Shown here piece after piece: positions 56,573 through 64,000 of a stretch of 64,000 nucleotides of DNA. Within the stretch, counting starts at the first letter, position 1; each line of letters begins with the position of its first letter. The notes beneath the pieces are model-generated. The model had not been told where the DNA came from, made no database searches, and saw only the letters and a list, made by a program, of their open reading frames with translations. The position numbers and the translations under genes were made by a program. Source of the stretch: Brachypterus glaber (taxonomy: Eukaryota; Arthropoda; Insecta; Coleoptera; Kateretidae); the NCBI GenBank assembly GCA_958510825.1, contig OY294049.1, forward strand, positions 620,001 through 684,000. The letters run 5' to 3'.

Positions 56573-57592
56573 TTAGGAACTCTCGATGACGTCTAATATC
56601 TTCATTAAACCAATTACATATTTTCTTTTTTTTATATTTACTATTTTTTTTTTTGTTTTTAACGGAAAGGCTGAATTGTATGAAGTAACAATAGTATTCA
56701 TAAATATTGAAAATTTCTTGTTTGTATCATGTTTCTTGTCCTTAATAAAGTCCCAGTCGACCTCATCAAGCAGATTAAAGAAAATTGACTTACCATTGGG
56801 GGTGATCGGTCTGTATGTGCACTTAACAGGTTTGGTGTTTGAATTTATTTTGTTTACAAATATACCTACAGCTTTGTGATCGGATATACCAGGATTGTAA
56901 ACATAAGAGGTAGAATCTCGATCAGTAGGTTTAAAATTAATTAAAACATTATCAAGGCAGTTTTTATAACGTGTTGGTGAGGAGATCGTCACCTTAAAAC
57001 CACAAGAATTTATAAGGTCATTGAATATTTTTAATTCGTTGTCCTTAGAGTTTAAAAACATTATATTAAAATCTCCATTTATTACAATATCCTTCTTTAT
57101 TTTGCTTAAAGCCTCCATAAGGTTAATAAATGGTTGAAGGAATGTTTCAAAGTCACAGCCTGACGGTCTATAAACCGTTACTATTATAGTGTTTTGTTTT
57201 AATAACTCAATCGCAGAAATTTCACAAAAATTTTCCACAGATAGATTTGAAAGATGAGGCAGTTCTTGACAGTTTAGAGTATTTCTACACAAGGTCATTA
57301 CACCACCGCGTGTCGAGTCAGCTCTTGAAAAATGTGAAATAGATGAAAAATTTTCAATGATAAAGTTTTCCACTTCATCTTCTTTAACAAAGGCCTCACT
57401 AATACATAAGACATCTACTTTGTAGCCATTAACATTTTGATTTGCCAGGTCATTTAGCTCTGGTATCTTATTACGAGCTGATTGTGCATTTAAATGTAGA
57501 ATATTTATAACTTCTATACTATTTGCTTCAAGTTTATTCTGATTATTTCTTACTGATTTGAAACGGTGATGTATACTAGAATTTTTTAGTCT
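56573..57592 (-). CDS. CR1-like ORF2, endonuclease part (no AUG; -1 frame of ORF1)
   Basis: The open frame begins right at the ORF1 end. Motifs: INILHLNAQSARNKIPEL, LCISEAF, RGGVMTLCRN, INGDFNIMFL, SPTRYKNCLDNVLI and GISDHKAVGIF. No ATG exists in this frame before the endonuclease; the first start-like codon (GTG, 57373) is already inside the domain. The frame joins ORF1 by a -1 shift at T TTT TTA (57598-57592). Confidence 0.82.
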   Translation of the reverse strand, partial: RLKNSSIHHRFKSVRNNQNKLEANSIEVINILHLNAQSARNKIPELNDLANQNVNGYKVDVLCISEAFVKEDEVENFIIENFSSISHFSRADSTRGGVMTLCRNTLNCQELPHLSNLSVENFCEISAIELLKQNTIIVTVYRPSGCDFETFLQPFINLMEALSKIKKDIVINGDFNIMFLNSKDNELKIFNDLINSCGFKVTISSPTRYKNCLDNVLINFKPTDRDSTSYVYNPGISDHKAVGIFVNKINSNTKPVKCTYRPITPNGKSIFFNLLDEVDWDFIKDKKHDTNKKFSIFMNTIVTSYNSAFPLKTKKKIVNIKKRKYVIGLMKILDVIESS

Positions 57593-58839
57593 AAAAAAGT
57601 AGAAGATGCTGAATCTTCCAAAACTGTTATGGAAACAGGTGAAGTTTGTTCAAGTTGAGTTGGTGGGACTTGGGAACCTTGTGATAAAATTTCAACGTTT
57701 ATAATGTTTATAACTGGCAAACCCTCTGAAGAAGTTTCAGCGTTTATGACTGGCAGGTCTGCATTATTCGTCGACGGGGTGATGAAAACTAAGTTTTTTT
57801 TACTGGTAACACTTTTTTGCATAATAATATCTTTCACTAAATTTGCTAGATCACTATTGTTTATTTTCTGTCCATGACTGTTATTAATATCCACATATTT
57901 AATATTACCTTGACTGAATTTATTTAGTCTAAAAACACAATTAGACAATTTTTGGTTATGTTTAAATATTAGGTCATTAGTATTAGTATTTTTTGTATAC
58001 GGGACCGAAACCATAATTATATTTGTGTTAGATATTGCTTTTATTTTTTCACTAATAGTTTTAAGGTTTAGAGATGTGTTGGTCTTGAAATCGTTAGAAC
58101 CACCGATTATTAGCACATGATCGTTTATCGAGTAGTTTTTAGTGAGAAGTTCAACATTATTTATCACATGATCACATGTAGCACCTGGTTTAATTATTGT
58201 CTCAATAATGTGCTCTTGTCCTAGTTTATTATGTAATGATTTGTTTAAACCACGACCTATTTCGTCCGTTAAAATAAGAGTTTTTTTATATTTATTTGTG
58301 TCAGTTATTTTATTATTATTATTGAGGTTTAAGTTGCTTATATTATTATTCTGTCCGTTAGTGTTGGAATTTAAACTGGTATTTTCCAATGATACCTGAA
58401 TAGATTTCGTTTTTGTGAATTTATTTAATGATGTTTGTGAACTGGTATTTACATAAGTTTTTGGATAGAGATTTTTATTATCGAGAGAAACCGCACTTTG
58501 ATTTTGGGTATGTTCAGTTTGTGTAGTTGCATTACATAATACTTTTGAGTTATGCTTTATAAAATTATTTATTGTCTTTTCTTTTTCTTCTAATTGACAT
58601 TTCATGATCGATTTATGTTTTTCCAATTTCATAATTTCTAAATTCAGAGCGTCAATTTTACTAATTGCTGATGCAAGTTTGTTTCGTAAATCACTTATTA
58701 TAGTTTTTGTGTCACATTTAGCTTCATCCTTGCCATCCCTGGAGATAATACTAATATATTTACTGTTCGGTGTATCCGGGGACGATGTCACTGTTATAAT
58801 CTTCTTGGTTGATCTAGTGTTAATTTTATGGGTCGACAT
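57586..58839 (-). CDS. CR1-like ORF1 with SGNH-esterase-like domain
   Basis: 417 residues from the ATG at 58839; the frame is open 8 codons further up but without ATG. Coiled coil at about 50-95 (EIMKLEKHKSIMKCQLEEKE), Asn-rich linker, then an SGNH/GDSL-hydrolase-like domain at about 185-340 with TDEIGRGL at the position of the usual GDS-x-GRG block I, GGSNDF at block III, PYTKN, and a late His in SHGQKINNSDL. Esterase-type ORF1 domains are known from CR1-group elements. Here the nucleophile Ser of block I is replaced, so catalysis is doubtful. The ORF ends three codons after the start of a T TTT TTA heptamer. Confidence 0.82.
   Translation of the reverse strand: MSTHKINTRSTKKIITVTSSPDTPNSKYISIISRDGKDEAKCDTKTIISDLRNKLASAISKIDALNLEIMKLEKHKSIMKCQLEEKEKTINNFIKHNSKVLCNATTQTEHTQNQSAVSLDNKNLYPKTYVNTSSQTSLNKFTKTKSIQVSLENTSLNSNTNGQNNNISNLNLNNNNKITDTNKYKKTLILTDEIGRGLNKSLHNKLGQEHIIETIIKPGATCDHVINNVELLTKNYSINDHVLIIGGSNDFKTNTSLNLKTISEKIKAISNTNIIMVSVPYTKNTNTNDLIFKHNQKLSNCVFRLNKFSQGNIKYVDINNSHGQKINNSDLANLVKDIIMQKSVTSKKNLVFITPSTNNADLPVINAETSSEGLPVINIINVEILSQGSQVPPTQLEQTSPVSITVLEDSASSTFLD
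57592..57598 (-). promoter_or_regulatory. Candidate -1 ribosomal frameshift site T TTT TTA
   Basis: On the minus strand, ORF1 reads ACT TTT TTA GAC TAA. The heptamer T TTT TTA is in the required phase (X XXY YYZ). Slippage by -1 enters AGA CTA AAA, the ORF2 frame, which is open through the endonuclease. Confidence 0.55.
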
Positions 58840-59428
58840 TGTCAATTTATTTATACAATACAAATTTCACTGGCAAAGTTTACGTTGATGTAGTATAGCA
58901 CGGCATATGAATTAAAGATAAGGATTTCGTGACCAAGCCGCCTTGATAAGCACATAAACAAATAAATTCATTACTATTAATTAAGTAACTGGTTGGTTTT
59001 AAGTTATTTTTATTAATCACACTGGATTACACTAATTTTTCTGTACATGTCTATATAAAACACTTAATTTTAAAACTTGTATTTACTTTACTAAACACAC
59101 AAACTTTGAAAGACGTCGTCTCGTGTCATACCTAAAGACACGCATTTATTATCAATCAAAGCTCGCGTATATATATTTTTTGCAAATATTATTTAGAAAT
59201 AGGAAAATACATATTTAAAATACAATGAGTTAAACCGTTTTTAATAAATTTAAAAAATAAATTAATGTAGAGTTCCTAAATGATATCGTTTAAATTAAGG
59301 GGTTTGGGCAGGTTTATAGACCTAAAATGCATTTAAACTATAAATATACAATGTCTAGTATTGAAATATGGCCGTAACTCATTTTCGCCAAAAATGTTAG
59401 TTAGACCACTTTAGCTCCAGCTTCACCA

Positions 59429-59735
59429 TATATAAAAAAATAAACCTCTTTATCGGAGGGCACTGACCTTAAAAATAAAGAATAAATTATGCTATTATTA
59501 TTAATTAAGTATTTTGGTGAAAGTCCCATATCAATATCTTTTTTCATTAATGAGTTATATCAAAATATATATTCAATTATTGCCAAGTTTAGAGGCCTGG
59601 TGTGGCAAATCTATAAGACTTAGAGCTTTGTGCCCTTGAACACTATTTATCAGAAGGTTTAGTTCTATAACACATTAAAATTTTATCAAATTTAACCGGG
59701 GGCCAGAACCTATAAGGTTTGTGCGTGGTCCTTTC
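59429..59735 (-). repeat. Large imperfect palindrome, right arm (outer part)
   Basis: Reverse complement of about 50423-50690 (for example GGTTTAGTTCTATAAC and GAGGCCTGG). Continues the arm cut at 53270. Confidence 0.75.
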
Positions 59736-59761
59736 TTAATTTATGCTGATGATAAAAAATA

Positions 59762-59985
59762 AATATAGTCGAAACGGGGCCAATACATCGTTAACTATAA
59801 TAACTATTCATAAAAAAACGGAAGAGTTTTTTATTTTGCTCTTTATAAATCCCTGATGATGACAACCCAAATAGGTGACACATGGGCTTTTATATCTCCT
59901 ATGTCACCCGCGGCATGAAGAGGAATGGTTTGACACTTTAATTTTTAAATTCGGTCTAGGCGTTTAGTCTGTAGAGTGGTAGAAA
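59762..59985 (+). repeat. Direct repeat flanking the palindrome, right copy
   Basis: Match to 50160-50422 in the same orientation. A (CATA)n run (about 59986-60012) follows. Confidence 0.65.
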
Positions 59986-60317
59986 CATACATACACACAT
60001 ACATACATACATAGACTGTTAAACACATTAACTCCTTTCTTGGTCAGTCAGGTAAAAAGAAGAATATTTGAAGACTAAACTTTGTCCCTGAGTCAGGTTC
60101 CCATCAAAAACAAATCTCAAATTTTTGAGGACTAAAATAAAGGTTCTCACGCCAAAAATTTTTGATGACTAAAAAAAAAGTCCTCACCAAAAAAAACGCC
60201 TCTCAACGGCGCCCCTCTAGGCTCGCGCCCTGAAGCAGGGCATAGACCTATATGCAATTTTTGCCGATACCTATAATCGACCGATACCGATATGGACTTT
60301 ACTGATATGCCGATATA

Positions 60318-62767
60318 CTGGGTGTTAAAAGAAGTATTGCCTACGAATTATCTCCGTAACTATAAAAGATAAGTTTTTAAAATGTACAGAACTGTAAATA
60401 CCCCCATTTTAGGATGGTCATTATAAAAAATATCACTTCCGGTCTAAGCGGAAGTAATACCAACTTTGTATTTTTAAATGGAATCCTATATATTTGTTTA
60501 CATTTTTAGATTCTCCGTTCAAGTCCAAACGCAATTGAGTTAAATAGGTTTATACCTCAACTCTTCTCTTATGTATAATAATTGATATATCACAAGTCGA
60601 TATTTGCTTTAAAGATGGCGCCACATGATCTGTTTTTTTTTTCATAAAAACAACATGGGGGTCCTATGACGTCCACCCAGAAAACCAAAATAACTCTAAA
60701 CTAGTGCACTAAATGTGAGCTATTTTTATGGTCTATGGTCATCCTTAAAATGTCCCCAAATGCACACAACTAATCCTAATAATATAGCTCGCATTTTTAT
60801 TTCTATTTTTTGATCCATTTAGAAACATAAAAGCATATTATTTTCGACATATAATAGATCGAAAATATCGACCTAAAATAGCACCTGCATAGCATGCTAT
60901 TTTTAATCCAAATAAGGTTAAAAATAGCATGCTATTTATGACCTAAATTAGCTCGAAAATATCATGCTATTTTCTACCTAGTTTAGCAGCATATTTTAGA
61001 TCTATATTTTAAATAAAAAAGGTAATATACGTAAAATAAGGTTATTATTTTTAAACAGGAGTATAAAAATATATTTGTTTGCGGTTCAGACTTGTACCAC
61101 AACACACTCTGGATATTTTTTGTTGAAAATTTAAATTTTCACATTATGTTCTTCCTCACTGCCATAACATTCGCTTTATTTACATAAATTTTCAATATAA
61201 TTTTAACTCTCATTTTCACTAATATTCACTATTTCTACTTTCACCACAACAGCTCTCTTCTACCACTCCTGTATTCTTCTAAAACCTCACTGCATTCACT
61301 AAGGTCACCTTTACTTTTGTTCTGTACTACTTTACTTCTTAATGAAGTAGAATAATCAAATTTTCTTTCTTTAGGACGATTTTTGAAAAATCTGAGAAGA
61401 ATTTACAATTCGTAAATTTTCAAAGCGGCGTGCATCCATTCTGAAAACTTTAGTAATACTAAACGTCTGTTAAGAAAAAAGAAACAAAATAAATACTATT
61501 TTGAAATATTTGCTTGCATTTTGGGCGAAAATTAGAAACATTATTAGCGAGCTAAATTGAGACGATATAAGCAGTATATTTTGGACTTAAAATGGTTCAT
61601 TTATAGCATGTTCTCAATTAAACCAATATAAACTATATATTATAGACATAAAGTTGGTCATTATTAGGTCGTCCTAAATTTTATCAAATAAAGGCGTATA
61701 ATATCGACCTAAAATAGTTTATTAATTTACCGTATAAAACTAGGGAGCATTTAGCATTAAAAATGGAACCTATAATAATAAGACCTTAAATTAACATAAA
61801 ATAGCATAAATATTTAAATATACATTTTTCATTAAACTTTTGAGGAACATTTTGAACGTCACAATAATTTCTTCCAGTTTTCTTGCTATATAAAAGTAAG
61901 TTTAGGATGCTATACTTGACTCTCAATCTGATTTCTGGGCCATATTGGAATATTTTTGAAACTTGATATTTCAAATTTTTTAGAAGTAGGCTAAGAATTT
62001 AATGTTTATGTGAAACTGATTTTCTTTCGTTTTTATGAAAATGGCATCATTTTAAAGTATTTTTTTTAATAATCAACTTTAAAGCTATTTTGTGCTTAAT
62101 TTTCAAATGGAACGACCTAATTTTGATTTCGTTAAATTAAAAACTCAGGTATACTCTACAAGAAAAAGGTACAAACACCCAAAAAGGGCCAACCCTATTA
62201 AAAATTAACCATATTTTTTCAAGTTTGATATAGCTTCCAACGGAATATGGCGATTTTACCCGAAAAGGATCAACCATTTAGGGTAGTTTACGTTTTTCTT
62301 GTAGAGTATACCTGAGTTTTTAATTTAACAAAATCAAAATTGGGTCGTTCCATTTGAAAATTAAGCACAAAATAGCTTTACAGTTGATGATTAAAAAAAA
62401 AACTTTAAAATGACGCCATTTCCATAAAAAAAAGAAAATCAGTTGCACATAAACAGTAAACTCTTAGCCTGCTATTAAAAGATTTGAAATGTCAAGTTTC
62501 AGAAATATTCCAATATGGACGTCATAGGACATCCATGTTGTTTTTATAAAAAACGGCGTCATCTTTAAAGCAAATATCGACTTGAAAAGATAATTTAAAG
62601 TTGGTCAAAAGTTGGTATCACTTCCACTTAGACCGGAAGTGATATTTCGTATAATGACCATGCCAAAATGGGGGTATTTAAAGTTCATACAAGATCTGTA
62701 AATTTTAAAAAGTTATCTTTTATAGTTACGGAAATAATTCGTAGGCAATACTTCTTTTGACACCCGG
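60318..62767. mobile_element. Long-TIR element, about 2.45 kb, TA-flanked
   Basis: Left end CTGGGTGTTAAAAGAAG and right end CTTCTTTTGACACCCGG, with TA outside each. The inverted arms extend about 260-370 bp and share the CACTTCCGGTCTAAGCGGAAGT-type hairpin region, CCCCCATTTTAGG and CGATATTTGCTTTAAAG. A second, inner palindrome lies at about 61940-62520. Short GCATGCTATTTT motifs recur at 60890-60980. No transposase ORF. The ACCGGGTGTC-like end resembles the element at 46943-48392. Confidence 0.75.
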
Positions 62768-63643
62768 TATATATTACATGTTATGTAAATTTTCAAAAAT
62801 GAAATACAATAAAAAGTAAAATACATTTATTAAGACCAGGCAATATAAAATACAGAGATATATGTTTCAAATTTAATGCATTTAAATAAAACAACTCAAA
62901 CTATCTTTTTGGATATATTTGATATTTTCAGCTTTTAAAATGTGGACATGGGAGCACAAGGGGCATTTTTGAAATTAAATGGGGGGTCGTGTGGTTTGGA
63001 GTTTTTGGTTTGATTTGGACTTTTTTTTTGATATATTTGATATTTTCAGCTTTTAAAATGTGGGCAGGCGAACATAAGGGGCATTTTTTAAATTAAAAGA
63101 GATTAAAAGGGGGATCGTGTAGTAAATCATTTTAAAACTTATAAAATTTTCTATTTGACAACATATTTTTTTATTTTTTCACAATAGGGTTGAAAATGGG
63201 AATTTCTTTAAAAAAATGATTAAATTTTTGAAAAATGGTTAATTTCATGAGCATGCAGCAATGCAAAATTATACTCTTTAACCAATTTTAAATAATATAA
63301 ATAAAATTTTACAAATAAAAATCTTAAAAATTGTATATTTTAGCAAAAAAAAAAAAAAATAATAAAAAATCAAAAGTTAAAAATAAATGTTTAAAAAATA
63401 AAAAAAATATGATGTGATGTATCACACGACCCTCCTTCCCATTAAAAAAAATCCGATATATCGAATATTTGCCTATATATCCGATATTGCCTATACGTAT
63501 AATATATAATATATACAGGATGTTTTCGGTCTTCTGGCAATAATTTTAAGGGTGGGTTTATTACTGCATTTTAAAACAAAAACTCCAACAAAAAAAATGT
63601 TTTACTCAAAAAATAAAAACGTAAAAAATTACCTTCTTTTGGT
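62768..63643. other. AT-rich repeat-bearing spacer
   Basis: Contains two diverged direct copies of about 110 bp starting GATATATTTGATATTTTCAGC (62912 and 63030), and A/T homopolymers. No gene. Confidence 0.6.
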
Positions 63644-64000
63644 TTACATATTAAAAACTTTTGACGACTGCTGACCATGCTGGTACAATAAGTGTTCGAA
63701 GTTTCCCCCACCATTCTCGATACACAGGTGGGCCCGCCGTAACAATGAATTCATGGCACGTTGGATACTACCATGTTGCCGTATTTGTATTTCAGCCGCC
63801 TCGACGCGATTTATAAGTTCCTGCAGGTTTTGTGGTTCAGCTTGCCCTGCAGGGTACACTATAGCCTTTATAAAAACCCCACAGTTAAATATCCATGGGA
63901 TTTATATCAGGAGATCGAGGGGGCCAAGACCTAACTGCTCCTCTGCCAATCCAACGATTGTGATAATTCTGGTTCAAATGGTTGCGTACACGGTGGCTAA
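63644..64000 (-). pseudogene. IS630/Tc1-mariner superfamily transposase, C-terminal remnant (runs off the right edge)
   Basis: From the window edge the minus strand reads NHLNQNYHNRWIGRG, then RSWPPRSPDINPMD, the third catalytic block of mariner-type DDE transposases. A stop follows where Phe is usual, then LWGF, a frameshift near 63860-63875, and AEPQNLQELINRVEAAEIQI with SLLRRAHLCIENGGGNFEHL at the C-terminus. It is broken by at least one stop and one frameshift. The N-terminal part lies outside the window. Confidence 0.8.

Larger units (their letters stand above)
54518..59165 (-). mobile_element. Nearly intact CR1-like non-LTR retrotransposon with (TTAC)n tail
   Basis: Minus-strand element ending in a tetranucleotide tail ((GTAA)n on the plus strand, 54518-54552). 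ORF1 (57586-58839) is open. ORF2 covers endonuclease and RT with all catalytic motifs; the only break I find is a one-base frame change within A-rich homopolymers near 56625-56660. The 5' end at about 59165 is approximate. Compared with the other non-LTR copies here it is young. Confidence 0.85.
53271..59427. mobile_element. TIR element (GGTGAAGCTTGAGC...) interrupting the palindrome arm
   Basis: GGTGAAGCTTGAGCTAAAG at 53271 is mirrored by CTTTAGCTCCAGCTTCACC ending at 59427, flanked on both sides by TATA-type sequence. Inside, 53660-54170 holds two direct copies of an AAAGTGGTCTAACTAACATT unit and 54150-54480 an inverted one. No transposase is visible; most of the length is the CR1-like element inserted at about 54518-59165. 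Confidence 0.75.

Overview
The window is nuclear DNA of an arthropod, most likely an insect. It has replication-dependent histone genes with canonical 3' stem-loops, in the H1, H2B, H2A, H4, H3 order and orientation known from Drosophila. It also has a 5S rRNA gene, AT-rich spacers and layer upon layer of eukaryotic retroelements. A beetle would fit, but species cannot be settled from sequence alone.

Histone array (1-19526). One 12,085-bp unit (1-12085) carries H2B(-), a full-length Jockey-like non-LTR retrotransposon(-), H2A(+), seven short palindromes, a 5S rRNA gene(+), H4(-), H3(+) and H1(-). A second unit starts at 12086 with the same lengths throughout. It is cut at a poly(A) run at 19526, so it lacks 5S, H4, H3 and H1. 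The retrotransposon sits inside a 12-bp target duplication in the H2B leader and separates H2B from its TATA-like element in both units.

Retroelement graveyard (19527-30458). Fragments include an I/LOA-like element with RNase H, a CR1/Jockey-type endonuclease split by a second non-LTR element (7-bp target duplication), an R1-type element, and pieces of one Ty1/copia element on the minus strand.

Nested LTR region (30459-49935). The copia element is split inside its integrase by a long LTR retrotransposon (30459-45743, 4-bp target duplication AAAT). Its internal part holds a gag ORF, a decayed CR1-like element and a tRNA-derived SINE. The 5' LTR was later hit by the most striking object in the window: a 1.8-kb insert made of 354-bp tandem repeats, four in one orientation and about 1.2 inverted, each containing a complete type I hammerhead ribozyme. 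The insert has a 13-bp target duplication, and the empty site is preserved in the 3' LTR. This looks like a metazoan retrozyme that inserted as a multimer. The copia 5' LTR and its primer-binding region are duplicated in tandem at 49397-49935.

Palindrome region (49936-64000). A large imperfect palindrome (50423-59735) is interrupted by an element with terminal inverted repeats (53271-59427). That element is interrupted in turn by a nearly intact CR1-like retrotransposon (about 54518-59165), whose ORF1 has an SGNH-esterase-like fold and ends in a -1 frameshift heptamer leading into ORF2. A second inverted-repeat element occupies 60318-62767. A mariner/IS630-type transposase remnant runs off the right edge.

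The histone genes and 5S gene are the only host genes seen; everything right of 19527 is repetitive or unassigned.
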